Source: Variovorax paradoxus (GTDB taxonomy: Bacteria; Pseudomonadota; Gammaproteobacteria; Burkholderiales; Burkholderiaceae_C). From it: a stretch of 64,000 bases of DNA. Position numbers and translations under genes: made by a program. Numbering within the stretch: the stretch's first letter is position 1; each line of letters opens with the position of its first letter. The stretch is taken from positions 5,504,501 through 5,568,500 of the forward strand of contig NZ_LR743507.1 of assembly GCF_902712855.1 (NCBI RefSeq). The letters are read 5' to 3'. The notes under the pieces are model-generated. The model worked only from the letters and a program-made list of their open reading frames with translations, had not been told where the DNA came from and ran no database searches. Shown piece after piece: positions 13,944 to 23,276 of the stretch.

Positions 13944-16900
13944 ATGGCCAAATTCTTTATCGACCGCCCGATCTTTGCCTGGGTGATCGCGCTGTTCATC
14001 CTGGTGATGGGCAGTGTGGCAATCACCCAGCTGCCGATCTCGCAGTACCCGCCGGTGGCTCCGCCGGCCATCGTGATCAACGCCGCGTACCCCGGCGCCT
14101 CGGCGCAGACGCTCGAGGACAGCGTGCTGTCCGTGATCGAACGCGAAATGAACGGCTCGCCGGGCCTGATCTACATGGAATCGGTGGCCCAGGCCGACGG
14201 CACCGGCACCATCACGATCAGCTTCGAGCAGGGCACCGACCCCGACCTCGCGCAGGTGGACGTGCAGAACCGGCTGTCGCGCGCGACGCCGCGCCTGCCG
14301 GCCGTGGTGACGCAGCAGGGCGTGCGCGTGGACAAGTCGCGCAACAACTTCCTGCTGTTCACGATCCTTTCGTCCGACAACCCCGCATACGACCCGGTGG
14401 CGCTGGGCGACTACGCCTCGCGCAACATCGTCCCCGAGCTGCAGCGCATTCCCGGCGTTGGCCAGGCGCAGCTGTTCGGCACCGAGAACGCGATGCGCAT
14501 CTGGATCGACCCGGCCAAGCTGCAGGGCTACAACCTGTCGGCCAACGACGTGAACAACGCCATCAAGGCGCAGAACGCGCAAGTGGCATCGGGCACCATC
14601 GGCGACCTGCCGAACGTGCCCGGCCAGGCCATTGCCGCCACGGTGGTGGTGAACGGCCAGCTCGCCAACGTCGACCAGTTCAAGGAAATCGTGCTGCGCG
14701 CCAACACCGACGGCTCGACCGTGCGGCTGAAGGACGTGGCCCGCATCGAACTGGGCGGCCAGGCCTATGCCACCTCGGCACGCCTGAACGGCGCGCCGGC
14801 GGTGGGCATCGGCGTCCAGCAGACGCCTTCGGGCAACGCGCTGCAGACGGCCAAGGCCGTGCGCGCCAAGATGGACGAGCTCTCCAGGTACTTCCCGCAG
14901 GGCGTGAAGTGGGCGATTCCGTACGACAGCTCGCGCTTCGTGAGCATCTCGATCACCGAAGTGGTCAAGACGCTGCTGGAAGCCGTGGCGCTGGTGTTCG
15001 TGGTGATGTTCATCTTCCTGCAGAACTGGCGCTACACGATCATCCCGACGATCGTGGTGCCGGTGGCGCTGCTGGGCACCTTCGCCACGCTGCTGGCGCT
15101 TGGCTTCTCGATCAACGTGCTGACCATGTTCGGCATGGTGCTGGTGATCGGCATCGTGGTGGACGATGCGATCGTGGTGGTGGAGAACGTCGAGCGCATC
15201 ATGAGCGAAGAGGGGCTGTCGCCGCTCGAAGCCACGCGCAAGGCCATGAAGCAGATCTCGGGCGCCATCATCGGCGTGACCGTGGTGCTGATCTCGGTGT
15301 TCGTGCCGCTGGCGTTCTTCGCCGGCTCGACCGGCAACATCTACCGCCAGTTCTCGGCGGTGATGGTCGCGTCGATCGCGTTCTCGGCGTTCATGGCGCT
15401 GTCGCTCACGCCCGCGCTGTGCGCCACGCTGCTCAAGCCGGTGGAAGCCGGCCACCACCACGAGAAGCGCGGCTTCTTCGGCTGGTTCAACCGGGTGTTC
15501 ACGCGCACGGCCAAGGGCTATGAAAGCGTGGTCTCGCGCCTGCTGCGCCGTGCCGCGCGCTACCTGATCATCTATGCGGCGATCATCGGCGCGGTCGTGG
15601 TGGCCTACCTGCGCCTGCCGAGCTCGTTCCTGCCGCAGGAAGACCAGGGCAACATCATCGTGAACGTGCAGCTGCCGCCGGGCGCCACGCAGGAGCGTGC
15701 GCTGTCGGTCATGCAGCAGGTCGAGGGCTTCATCCTGAAGCAGCCCGAAGTGCAGAGCATGGTGGGCGTGATGGGCTTCAGCTTCTCGGGCCAGGGCCAG
15801 AACGCGGGCCTCGCCTTCGTGACGCTGAAGGACTGGGACGAACGCAAGGACCCGGCCCACTCCGCCAGCGCGCTGGCCGGCCGTGCCTTCGGTGCGCTCT
15901 CGGGCATCCGCGACGCCTTCATCTACCCGCTGAGCCCGCCGCCCATTCCCGAACTGGGCAACGCGACCGGCTTCAGCTTCCGCCTGCAGGACCGCGCCGG
16001 CGCGGGCCACGAGGCACTGGTGAACGCACGCAACCAGCTGCTGGGCATGGCCGGGCAGAGCAAGATCCTGGCGCAGGTCCGCCCCGACGGCCTGGAAGAT
16101 GCGCCGCAGCTGCAGATCGACATCGACCGCGACAAGGCCAACGCACTGGGCGTGACCTTCGACTCGATCAACTCGACGCTGTCGACGGCGCTGGGCTCCA
16201 GCTACGTGAACGACTTCCCGAACCGCGGCCGCCTGCAGCGCGTGGTGGTGCAGGCCGACGCACCGGCCCGCATGCAGCCGGACGACCTGCTGAAGCTGAA
16301 CGCAGCCAACAGCCAGGGCCAGCCGGTGCCGCTCGCGGCATTCGCGACCACCCGCTGGGTGAAGGGCGCGACGCAGACGGTGCGCTACAACGGCTACCCG
16401 GCGATCCGCATCAGCGGCGACGCGGCCCCCGGCTACAGCACGGGCGCCGCCATGGCCGAGATGGAAAAGCTCGCCGCGCAGCTGCCGCAAGGCTTCGGCT
16501 TCGAATGGACGGGCCAGTCGCGCGAAGAAAAGCTCGCGGGTTCGCAGTCGATCATTCTTTACGGCTTCGCGATCCTGGCGGTGTTCCTGTGCCTGGCCGC
16601 GCTGTACGAGAGCTGGACGATTCCGCTCGCGGTGATCCTGGTGGTGCCGCTCGGCGTCATCGGCGTGCTGCTGGCGACCATGCTGCGTTCGTATTCGAAC
16701 GACGTGTACTTCCAGGTGGGCCTGATCACCATCATCGGCCTGTCCGCGAAGAACGCGATTCTGATCATCGAGTTCGCGAAGGACCTGCAGGCCCAGGGCA
16801 AGGGCGTCGTCGAGGCGGCGCTCACCGCGGCCCACCTGCGGTTCCGTCCGATCGTGATGACGTCGCTGGCGTTCGGCCTCGGCGTGCTGCCGCTGTTCCT

Positions 16901-17105
16901 CGCATCCGGCGCAGGTTCGGCCAGCCAGCGCGCCATCGGCACGGGCGTGATCGGCGGCATGGTCACGGGCACTGCCCTGGCGGTGTTCTTCGTGCCGATC
17001 TTCTTCGTGGTGGTGCGCACGCTGTTCAAGGGCAGTGCACGACAGCGCGAGGCCGACAAGCGGCATGCCGAAGCCGCCGGCGTCGCGGAGGAACCCCAAC
17101 AATGA
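13944..17105 (+). CDS. RND multidrug efflux permease, AcrB/MexB-like (HAE1 family)
   Basis: 1053 residues, the normal length for a hydrophobe/amphiphile efflux permease. It is the proton-driven inner-membrane pump. The start FFIDRPIFAWVIALFILVMG is the first helix of the family. The proton-relay pair is in IVVDDAIVVVENVER (about residues 405-419), and the essential lysine in GLSAKNAILIIEFAKD (about residue 940). Two large periplasmic loops and twelve helices are present. The gene follows the adaptor by 17 bp. An unusual repeat lies between it and the outer-membrane gene. Confidence 0.97.
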   Translation: MAKFFIDRPIFAWVIALFILVMGSVAITQLPISQYPPVAPPAIVINAAYPGASAQTLEDSVLSVIEREMNGSPGLIYMESVAQADGTGTITISFEQGTDPDLAQVDVQNRLSRATPRLPAVVTQQGVRVDKSRNNFLLFTILSSDNPAYDPVALGDYASRNIVPELQRIPGVGQAQLFGTENAMRIWIDPAKLQGYNLSANDVNNAIKAQNAQVASGTIGDLPNVPGQAIAATVVVNGQLANVDQFKEIVLRANTDGSTVRLKDVARIELGGQAYATSARLNGAPAVGIGVQQTPSGNALQTAKAVRAKMDELSRYFPQGVKWAIPYDSSRFVSISITEVVKTLLEAVALVFVVMFIFLQNWRYTIIPTIVVPVALLGTFATLLALGFSINVLTMFGMVLVIGIVVDDAIVVVENVERIMSEEGLSPLEATRKAMKQISGAIIGVTVVLISVFVPLAFFAGSTGNIYRQFSAVMVASIAFSAFMALSLTPALCATLLKPVEAGHHHEKRGFFGWFNRVFTRTAKGYESVVSRLLRRAARYLIIYAAIIGAVVVAYLRLPSSFLPQEDQGNIIVNVQLPPGATQERALSVMQQVEGFILKQPEVQSMVGVMGFSFSGQGQNAGLAFVTLKDWDERKDPAHSASALAGRAFGALSGIRDAFIYPLSPPPIPELGNATGFSFRLQDRAGAGHEALVNARNQLLGMAGQSKILAQVRPDGLEDAPQLQIDIDRDKANALGVTFDSINSTLSTALGSSYVNDFPNRGRLQRVVVQADAPARMQPDDLLKLNAANSQGQPVPLAAFATTRWVKGATQTVRYNGYPAIRISGDAAPGYSTGAAMAEMEKLAAQLPQGFGFEWTGQSREEKLAGSQSIILYGFAILAVFLCLAALYESWTIPLAVILVVPLGVIGVLLATMLRSYSNDVYFQVGLITIIGLSAKNAILIIEFAKDLQAQGKGVVEAALTAAHLRFRPIVMTSLAFGLGVLPLFLASGAGSASQRAIGTGVIGGMVTGTALAVFFVPIFFVVVRTLFKGSARQREADKRHAEAAGVAEEPQQ

Positions 17106-17111
17106 CCGAAC

Positions 17112-17225
17112 CCGGGCACACCCCCAGGCTTCGCGCACTGCGTGTCGCTGCGCCCAGCCCCTTGCAGGGGGCAACACCAGCGGCCCGGCAGAGCCGGTTC
17201 CGCGGTGTTTCCCGAACAGGCCGTG
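17112..17225 (+). repeat. Single family-A repeat inside the RND operon
   Basis: Carries the family-A hallmarks: CCCCCAGGCTTCGCGCACT, GTGTCGCTGCG, GGGGGCAACACC and a CCGG...CCGG hairpin, followed by GGTGTTTC. It separates acrB-like and oprM-like genes by about 150 bp, in the same orientation as transcription. Confidence 0.85.
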
Positions 17226-17259
17226 CTGTGCTTGCAGCGCGAACGGCCATGGAGTCGCT

Positions 17260-18705
17260 ATGACAATGACGAAATTGATTCCCACCGCCCTGGCAGCAGC
17301 CCTGCTGCTGGCCGGCTGCTCGCTGATCCCGACCTACGAGCGTCCCGCCGCGCCGGTGCCGACCACCTACCCGGGCGACCCGGCACAGCCGGCCGGCCAG
17401 GCCGCGGCCAACCTGCCCTGGCAGGACTTCTTCACCGATGCGCGCCTGGCAGGCCTGATCCAGACCTCGCTGGCCAACAACCGCGACCTGCGGGTGTCGG
17501 TGCTCAACATCGAGCAGGCGCGCGCGCAGTTCCAGATCGAGCGCTCGGCGCTGTTCCCGGCGCTGGGCCTCACGGGCACCGGCTCGCGCTCGAGTCCCAA
17601 CGCCTACCAGGCGATCGACCCGAGCCAGGGCAGCGTGGCGTCGCAGTACAGCGTCAACTTCGGCTTCACCGCCTGGGAGATCGACTTCTTCGGCCGCATC
17701 CGCGCGCTGAAGGACCAGGCCCTGGCGCAGTACCTGGCCACCGACGAGACCCGCAAGGCGGTGCAGATCAGCCTCGTCGCCTCGGTCGCCAACGGCTGGC
17801 TTACGCTGCTGGCCGACGACGAGCTGCTCGAGATCACGCGCCAGACGCTGAACACGCGCGAAGAGTCGGTGCGCCTGACGAAGCTGCGCTTCGACAACGG
17901 CGTGTCGTCCGAGCTCGACTTCCAGGCCGCGAACTCGCTGCTGGAAACCGCGCGTGCTTCGTATGCGCAGCAGCTGCGCGTGCGCCAGCAGGACGAGAAC
18001 GCGCTGGCGCTGCTGCTCGGTGCGCCGGTGCCGGCCGAAGCAACCGCCGGCGGCACCAAGGGACTGGACGGCATCACGCCGATGCCCGACGTGCCCGCCG
18101 GACTGCCTTCTGACCTGCTGGCTGAACGCCCCGACATCCGCTCCGCGGAGCAGCAGCTGATCGCGGCCAACGCCAACATCGGCGCGGCGCGCGCGAACTT
18201 CTTCCCGCGCGTGTCGCTCACCAGCAGCATCGGCACCGCGAGTTCCGAGTTCTCGGGCCTGTTCGACCGCGGCTCCAAGGCCTGGTCGTTCGCGCCCACG
18301 GTGACGCTGCCGATCTTCGACGCGGGCCGTAACATCGCCACGCTCGACTCGGCCAAGGCCGGGCGCGAGATCGCGGTAGCGCAGTACGAGAAGTCGATCC
18401 AGACCGCGTTCCGCGAGGTGGCCGATGCGCTCGCGGGCCGCGCCACGCTGGGCGAACAGGTGCGCGCGCAGCGTGCGCAGGCCGAGGCCGAGTCGGTGCG
18501 CTTCAAGCTCTCCGACCTGCGCTACCGCAACGGCATCGCGAGTGCGCTCGACCTGCTCGACGCGCAGCGTTCGCTCTTCACTGCGCAGCAGTCTGCCGTG
18601 ACCACGCGGCTGCTGCAGCTGCAGAACCAGGTCACGCTCTACAAGACGCTGGGCGGCGGCTGGGCCACGCGCGACAGCGCCGTCAGCGCCGCCAGCAAGG
18701 GCTGA
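17260..18705 (+). CDS. Outer-membrane efflux lipoprotein, OprM/NodT family
   Basis: 481 residues. Lipobox LLLAGCS near residue 20, then two repeated outer-membrane factor halves. Typical segments are LANNRDLRVSVLNIEQARAQ (residues 70-90), WEIDFFGRIRALKDQALAQY and, in the second half, ANIGAARANFFPRVSLT and LDAQRSLFTAQQS. It forms the trimeric outer-membrane channel and periplasmic tunnel of the pump encoded just upstream. The start at 17260 has GGAG five bases upstream. A strong hairpin follows the stop. Confidence 0.95.
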   Translation: MTMTKLIPTALAAALLLAGCSLIPTYERPAAPVPTTYPGDPAQPAGQAAANLPWQDFFTDARLAGLIQTSLANNRDLRVSVLNIEQARAQFQIERSALFPALGLTGTGSRSSPNAYQAIDPSQGSVASQYSVNFGFTAWEIDFFGRIRALKDQALAQYLATDETRKAVQISLVASVANGWLTLLADDELLEITRQTLNTREESVRLTKLRFDNGVSSELDFQAANSLLETARASYAQQLRVRQQDENALALLLGAPVPAEATAGGTKGLDGITPMPDVPAGLPSDLLAERPDIRSAEQQLIAANANIGAARANFFPRVSLTSSIGTASSEFSGLFDRGSKAWSFAPTVTLPIFDAGRNIATLDSAKAGREIAVAQYEKSIQTAFREVADALAGRATLGEQVRAQRAQAEAESVRFKLSDLRYRNGIASALDLLDAQRSLFTAQQSAVTTRLLQLQNQVTLYKTLGGGWATRDSAVSAASKG

Positions 18706-18730
18706 CGCAAACGCGTCCTCTAAGGGTGCT

Positions 18731-18752
18731 CCCTTGCCCCTCCGGGCAAGGG
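18731..18752 (+). terminator. Likely terminator of the RND operon
   Basis: CCCTTGCCC and GGGCAAGGG form a 9-bp stem with a 4-nt loop 25 bp after the oprM-like stop; only a short pyrimidine tract (GTCTCTCT) follows. It sits just before the next gene's -10 box. Confidence 0.65.
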
Positions 18753-18759
18753 GTCTCTC

Positions 18760-18765
18760 TATAAT
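18760..18765 (+). promoter_or_regulatory. -10 box of the cytochrome c promoter
   Basis: A consensus TATAAT 54 bp upstream of the cytochrome start. A TTGCCC at 18734-18739 is a possible -35 box but lies 20 bp away and inside the preceding hairpin. Confidence 0.6.
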
Positions 18766-18818
18766 CGCCGGTTGGTTAGGAAACGCCCCCCGACGAGCCC
18801 CCGATATTGAGGACGCCA

Positions 18819-19448
18819 ATGAGCGCAGACCCGCATTACCAGGCCACAGAAGAAGCCCACACCGGGCCGATCAAGAACCCGAAGCAACTGCTGCTCGCGG
18901 TGTTTTTTTCCTTCATCGCACCGATCCTGATCATCGTGGGTCTCGTGTCCTACGTGGTCTCGGGCAACAAGCCCGCCGGTACCGCAGAGGGCGACAACAT
19001 GGCGCTCTACGGCGTGACGAAGGAAGCGCGGGACCGCGAAGTGGCCGAGCGACTCAAGAAGATCGGCGCCATCGAGATCCGCGACGCCAACCGCCCGCTG
19101 GCCACCGGCGAGGCCGTGTTCAAGGCCCAGTGCGCCACCTGCCACGGCGCGCCCGGCATCCCCGGCGCACCGCACTTCCAGGACGCAGCCGCCTGGGGTC
19201 CTCGCATCGGCCAGGGCTACCCGACACTGCTCGAACACGCCCTGAAGGGCAAGGGTGCGATGCCCGCACAGGGCGGTGGCGACTTCGAAGACCTCGAGAT
19301 CGGCCGTGCGGTGGTCTACATGGCCAATGCCGGCGGCGCCAAGTTCCCGGTGCCCGACCGTCCCGCCGCCGCGGCACCTGCGGAAGGCGCCTCGGGCGCA
19401 GCGCCGGCGGAAGGCGCGGCCTCCGAGGCCAGCGCTGCTGCCAAGTAA
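18819..19448 (+). CDS. Membrane-anchored c-type cytochrome, c5 family
   Basis: 209 residues. An N-terminal membrane helix (LLLAVFFSFIAPILIIVGLV, about residues 25-44) anchors a periplasmic domain with one haem-binding CATCH motif (AQCATCHGAPGIPG) and a methionine ligand candidate in KGAMPAQGGG, the c5 pattern. The C-terminus is a low-complexity Ala/Glu/Gly tail. It probably carries electrons to a terminal oxidase. The start at 18819 has GAGG upstream; an ATG 12 bp earlier is less well placed. Bounded by a promoter and a strong terminator, so monocistronic. Confidence 0.9.
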   Translation: MSADPHYQATEEAHTGPIKNPKQLLLAVFFSFIAPILIIVGLVSYVVSGNKPAGTAEGDNMALYGVTKEARDREVAERLKKIGAIEIRDANRPLATGEAVFKAQCATCHGAPGIPGAPHFQDAAAWGPRIGQGYPTLLEHALKGKGAMPAQGGGDFEDLEIGRAVVYMANAGGAKFPVPDRPAAAAPAEGASGAAPAEGAASEASAAAK

Positions 19449-19469
19449 GCGTTTTCCCTAGTCCCACGA

Positions 19470-19496
19470 AAAAGCCGGCCCAGCGCCGGCTTTTTT
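19470..19496. terminator. Strong bidirectional-looking terminator
   Basis: A run of A, GCCGGC-CCAGC-GCCGGC, then T6: a 6-bp GC stem with tracts on both sides, placed between the cytochrome gene and the convergent gene ending at 19528. Confidence 0.88.
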
Positions 19497-19527
19497 CATG
19501 GGCGTCGCCCACGCAGGATGGACAGGT

Positions 19528-20088
19528 TCAGGGTTTCGAAGATGCCGCAGCCGCTTCGGCATGGCGTTGCGCCGGGCTCAGGACATGCCCGAAGCGGCGC
19601 GGCAGCTCGTCGGCCAGCACGGCTTCGGGCGTCCAGAGCCCGCGCTCGACCGCTTCGGCCGCAATGCCCACGTCCTGCGTGTGCACGAGGCCCAGGCCGA
19701 TCGGCGAGTCCAGGTAGAGCCGGCCTTCCGCGTCGAGCAGGCAAGCCGACACCTCGACCGGCTGGCCCGTGTGCGAGGTCACTGTGAAGCCGTCGCCCTC
19801 CTCGGCCACGCGCCAGACCAGCGGCGCGGCCTCGAGCTCCACGTACACGCGCTGCGGCCCGTTCTGGAAGAACCATTGGCCCTCGTCGTCGTGCTCGTAG
19901 TTGCGGTGGATGAATTCGATCAGCTTGTCGTGCCGCAGCATCGAGCCCTTGGCCGTGCGGAACGGTCCCTGCGCCTGGGTGCGGTCGTCGCGCATGTACC
20001 AGTTGCCGCGTGCATCGAGGCCGAGCCAGCCGTAGCAGTGCGGCACGTTGGGCCATTTGGCCAATGCTTGTCTGACGATGTCGTCCAT
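19528..20088 (-). CDS. Conserved betaproteobacterial protein of unknown function
   Basis: 186 residues starting MDDIVRQALAKWPNVPHCYG. Marks are GWLGLDARGNWYMRDDRTQA, LIEFIHRNYEHDDEGQWFFQ and NGPQRVYVELEAAPLVWRV; the profile is mixed alpha/beta, soluble and cytoplasmic. I recall near-identical N-termini in Bordetella and other Burkholderiales proteins of unknown function but cannot give a family number with certainty. The ATG at 20088 is followed by family sequence from the first residue. It is preceded by a family-A repeat and stands alone. Confidence 0.8.
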   Translation of the reverse strand: MDDIVRQALAKWPNVPHCYGWLGLDARGNWYMRDDRTQAQGPFRTAKGSMLRHDKLIEFIHRNYEHDDEGQWFFQNGPQRVYVELEAAPLVWRVAEEGDGFTVTSHTGQPVEVSACLLDAEGRLYLDSPIGLGLVHTQDVGIAAEAVERGLWTPEAVLADELPRRFGHVLSPAQRHAEAAAASSKP

Positions 20089-20102
20089 GGCTGCATTTTG
20101 CT

Positions 20103-20175
20103 CCCCCCCAGGCTCCGTGCACTTCGTGTCACTTCGCCGGCACCCCGCCGGGGGCAGGCCGGCCGCTTCGGGCGA
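20103..20175 (+). repeat. Degenerate family-A repeat
   Basis: CCCCCCAGGCTCCGTGCACT, TCGTGTCACTTCG and CCCGCCGGGGGCAGGCC match the family-A signature with several changes and a shortened 3' half. It lies in the 118-bp gap upstream of the 186-residue gene, opposite to transcription. Confidence 0.7.
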
Positions 20176-20206
20176 CCATGCGCGGCGGCCCTCACGAATG
20201 CGCCAG

Positions 20207-21259
20207 CTACGCGAACTCGGCCAACCAGCCGCCGACCCGCTCCGGCATGCCCCGCACATGCCCCGGCGGCAGCCCCGTCGGAAAACCGACGTGACCGCCG
20301 TGCGCGGGCTGCCACAGCGTCACGTGCGAGCCCACCTCGCGCTGGGCGGGAAGGCTGCGCGCAGGAATGAACGGGTCATTGAGCGCATTCACCACCAGCG
20401 CGGGCACGCGCACCGACGCCAGGTGCGGCTTGGCCGAGCCGCGCGCCCAGTAGTCCTCGGCGTCGCGAAAGCCGTGCAGCGGCGCGGTGAAGACGTTGTC
20501 GAACTCGTAGAGGTTGCGGGCCGACACCAGCCGTTCGCGGTCGAACAGGCCCGGGAACTGCGCCAGCTTGGCCAGCGCCTTGGGCTTCATGGTGTTGAGG
20601 AACATGCGCGTGTACACGAGCTTGTTGAAGCCGCGGCCGATGGCGTCGCCGCCCGCCGCGAGATCGAGCGGCGCGCAGACCGAGGCCACGGCACTCACCA
20701 CGGCCGAAGCGGTTTCTCCGGCTTCAGAAGCCCATCGCATGAGCGCATTGCCGCCGAGCGACACGCCCGCGGCCAGCACCGGCCCGCCGCCCTTGGCCGC
20801 ATGCTGGTCGCGCATGCGCGCGAGGATCCAGCCGATCTCCTCGAAATCGCCCGAGTGGTAGGCGCGCGGCGCCAGATTCAGTTCGCCGCTGCAGCCGCGG
20901 AAGTGCGGCACCGCGAAAGCCATGCCGCGCGAGGCGGCGAGGACCGCGAAGGCCTCCGCGTAGTGGCTGCGCGATGAGCCTTCGAGGCCGTGGAACAGCA
21001 CCAGCAGGGGTGCATGCGCCCCCGCGGACGCCGGCGCGTCGACGAAGTCGACATCGATGAAGTCGCCGTCGGGCGTGGGCCAGCGCTCGCGCCGGTAGAT
21101 GGGCGCCAGCCCGTCGAAGCGACGCGCATACAGCGCGGCCCAGATGGTCTGCAGGTTGCCGCCGGGCAGCCAGCGCGGCGCGGCGTAGTCCAGCAGCGGC
21201 TGGAAGGAGGAAGAGGCAGCCGAAGGTGAAGGAGACGGGGAAGAAGCGAAGGACGGCAT
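20207..21259 (-). CDS. Alpha/beta hydrolase, YheT family
   Basis: 350 residues. The YheT start is recognisable (PRWLPGGNLQTIWAALYARR), then LLVLFHGLEGSSRSHYAEAF for the oxyanion region, GVSLGGNALMRWASEAG with the nucleophile Ser in GxSxGG, NALNDPFIPARSLP with the acid, and HGGHVGFPTG with the catalytic His. Physiological substrates of YheT proteins are not settled. ATG 21259 overlaps the upstream gene's stop by one base (TGATG), so the two are coupled. An extra TTG codon precedes it. Confidence 0.9.
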   Translation of the reverse strand: MPSFASSPSPSPSAASSSFQPLLDYAAPRWLPGGNLQTIWAALYARRFDGLAPIYRRERWPTPDGDFIDVDFVDAPASAGAHAPLLVLFHGLEGSSRSHYAEAFAVLAASRGMAFAVPHFRGCSGELNLAPRAYHSGDFEEIGWILARMRDQHAAKGGGPVLAAGVSLGGNALMRWASEAGETASAVVSAVASVCAPLDLAAGGDAIGRGFNKLVYTRMFLNTMKPKALAKLAQFPGLFDRERLVSARNLYEFDNVFTAPLHGFRDAEDYWARGSAKPHLASVRVPALVVNALNDPFIPARSLPAQREVGSHVTLWQPAHGGHVGFPTGLPPGHVRGMPERVGGWLAEFA

Positions 21260-21711
21260 CAATGAAGGGTCTGGGGCGGATCGTTGGCGTCGTCCGGCTC
21301 ACGCGCGCTGCCCGGGCTCGCATGGTGGGCAACCAGGCGCCAGCCTTCGGCGGTCTTGTGATAGACGTTGGTGGCCAGCACGAAGGCGTGCTTCGGGCCT
21401 TCGGCGGTGAGCACCTCGATGCGCTCGAGCACGTTGTGCACCGCGCTCGCGAGCGACTCGATCTTGCGCACCCGCGCCGGCGTGGCGTGGATGGCGCCGT
21501 TGCCGAACATCTGCTCGAAGGCCGCGCGGATGGCCACCGCGCCCACCAGGCGCGGGCCGCCGGGGTGCACGCAGAACACCTCGTCCTCGTCGGCCCAGCA
21601 GGCCATCAGCGCATCGATGTCGCCGCGTTGCAGCGCTTCGTAGAAGGCCGCTTCGGCGTCGTCGGCGGTGCCGCCGATGGCCGCGGCGGCGCGGAGTGGG
21701 GTCTTGGGCAT
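21259..21711 (-). CDS. NTF2-like/SnoaL-fold protein (DUF4440-type)
   Basis: 150 residues with the cone-shaped NTF2-like pattern: AAFYEALQRGDIDALMACWA near residue 22, DEVFCVHPGGPRLVGAVAIR, a central VRKIESLASAVHNVLERIEV, and WRLVAHHASPGSA near the end. Such proteins bind or isomerise small ligands or act as accessory domains; no catalytic residues stand out. It is translationally coupled to the YheT-like hydrolase downstream. Confidence 0.82.
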   Translation of the reverse strand: MPKTPLRAAAAIGGTADDAEAAFYEALQRGDIDALMACWADEDEVFCVHPGGPRLVGAVAIRAAFEQMFGNGAIHATPARVRKIESLASAVHNVLERIEVLTAEGPKHAFVLATNVYHKTAEGWRLVAHHASPGSAREPDDANDPPQTLH

Positions 21712-21814
21712 GGCGTGATTCTGCCGCGCGGACCGTGACGGCGGTACTGCATGGCCCCGATTGGCCCTGAAACAGAAAGCGCCAGCGGGTGGCGCGTGGC
21801 CTTGGCCCTCCGGC

Positions 21815-22591
21815 TCAGGAGTCCACGTGCGGCGCGTGCAGCCACCGGGCCGCCACGCCGGGCATGTCGCCCTGCGCGGCCTGCCACACCAGCTCGGGCG
21901 CGGCCACGTGCACGCCCGGCGGCGCGATGCGCAGCGCCAGGTCGACCAGCTCGGCCACCTTCGACGCGCGCACCGGCTGTTCGCTGGTCGGCACCATGAA
22001 GCGCACGACCGACAGCATCCACGCGGCGAGCCGTTCCAGCGGATTGGCGAACGTCGCGTTCACCGGCTTGCGCGCCGAGCGCACGAGGATCACGCGCTCG
22101 AAGCCGCAGGCCACCACCGCCTGCTCGTCGAGGCTGGCGAGGCCGCGCTTGAGCGCCTCGGGCAGCTTGCCCTGGTCGTGCGGCTGGACGATGGCCAGCG
22201 TCTGCACGCCGCAGGCGCGCAGCCAGCGCGCGAGCGCGGGCAGGTCGGCGGGCTCCGGCACCCACAGCGCGCGTTCGCGGTCGTGGTACAGCCGCGGCGG
22301 ATCGAAGGCGACGATGGCGGTATGCGCCGAAGTGACGGGCCATTCATCGATCGGGCCGGCCGGGCTCAGGCAGGTTTCCACGCCGCGCAGGCCGTCGCGC
22401 ATCGGCTCGCGCGCCAGCACGCGGGTGTGCGCATGCCGGTGGCTGCCCGCCAGCCGGCGCAGCAGCTCGGCGCCCAGCGCGCCGGTTGCGCCGGCGAACA
22501 GCAGTGTCCCGAAGGCATCGGAAGCGGCGGGCGGTGCCGCGCGGCTGGCGGCCTGCAGGGCCTGGAGGGGACTGACTGGATAGGACGCCAT
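21815..22591 (-). CDS. NAD(P)-binding Rossmann-fold protein (atypical SDR-like)
   Basis: 258 residues. The nucleotide-binding motif is LLFAGATGALGAELLRRLAG (about residues 29-48), the GxxGxxG form of extended or atypical short-chain dehydrogenases. Later parts are FERVILVRSARKP and a helical C-terminus around LERLAAWMLSVVRFMVPT, while the catalytic YxxxK is not apparent. It may act as an NmrA- or YbjT-like sensor or oxidoreductase. The start ATG 22591 is 70 bp from the divergent lemA gene. Confidence 0.75.
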   Translation of the reverse strand: MASYPVSPLQALQAASRAAPPAASDAFGTLLFAGATGALGAELLRRLAGSHRHAHTRVLAREPMRDGLRGVETCLSPAGPIDEWPVTSAHTAIVAFDPPRLYHDRERALWVPEPADLPALARWLRACGVQTLAIVQPHDQGKLPEALKRGLASLDEQAVVACGFERVILVRSARKPVNATFANPLERLAAWMLSVVRFMVPTSEQPVRASKVAELVDLALRIAPPGVHVAAPELVWQAAQGDMPGVAARWLHAPHVDS

Positions 22592-22661
22592 GGCGGTCGA
22601 CAGCGGAGGGGACGGGCGGGTCCTATGCTAACTTCGGCCCCCAACTGCGGAGGTAAAGCAA

Positions 22662-23261
22662 ATGATGATCAAGCGCTGGTTCCTGATTCTTGCGGCCGTC
22701 GTGTCGCTCAGCGGCTGCGGCTACAACCAGTTCCAGGCCCTCGACGAAGCCAGCAAATCGGCGTGGAGCGAGGTGCTCAACCAGTACCAGCGCCGCGCCG
22801 ACCTCGTGCCCAACATCGTCGCCACCGTGAAGGGCGAGGCCGCCTTCGAGCAGGACACGCTTACCAAGGTGATCGAGGCGCGCGCCAAGGCCACCTCGAT
22901 CCAGGTCACGCCCGAGACGCTCAACAACCCCGAGGCCTTCCAGAAGTTCCAGCAGGCGCAGGGCGAACTCTCCTCGGCGCTGTCGCGGCTGATGGTGGTG
23001 TCCGAGCGCTACCCCGACCTGAAGGCCAACCAGTCGTTCCGCGACCTGCGCGTGACGCTCGAGGGCACCGAGAACCGCATCACCGTGGCGCGCAACCGCT
23101 ACATCGAAAGCGTGCAGGAGTACAACGTGCTCGCGCGCAGTTTCCCGAGCAACCTCACGGCCAAGGTCTTCGGCTACGAGCCCAAGCCGAACTTCTCTGT
23201 GCAGAACGAGGCGCAGATCTCCACGCCGCCCACGGTCGACTTCAACGCGCCGAAGAAGTAA
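22662..23261 (+). CDS. lemA: LemA family lipoprotein
   Basis: 199 residues. Signal peptide with lipobox SLSGCGYN, then the LemA core: AWSEVLNQYQRRADLVPNIV, ALSRLMVVSERYPDLKANQS and GTENRITVARNRYIESVQEY, a long helical bundle. The protein should sit on the periplasmic side of a membrane. LemA proteins commonly pair with TPM-domain proteins, as here. A strong GGAGGTAAAG ribosome-binding site and a possible -10 TATGCT near 22624 precede it. Two TPM-domain genes follow in the same direction. Confidence 0.93.
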   Translation: MMIKRWFLILAAVVSLSGCGYNQFQALDEASKSAWSEVLNQYQRRADLVPNIVATVKGEAAFEQDTLTKVIEARAKATSIQVTPETLNNPEAFQKFQQAQGELSSALSRLMVVSERYPDLKANQSFRDLRVTLEGTENRITVARNRYIESVQEYNVLARSFPSNLTAKVFGYEPKPNFSVQNEAQISTPPTVDFNAPKK

Positions 23262-23276
23262 GCGGCGCGCACGCCC

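Noticed and set aside
13545..17285. 1246-codon open frame antisense to the RND adaptor/permease
   Set aside because: High-GC mirror of a strongly conserved coding region; translation is His/Arg/Ala-rich with no recognisable domain.
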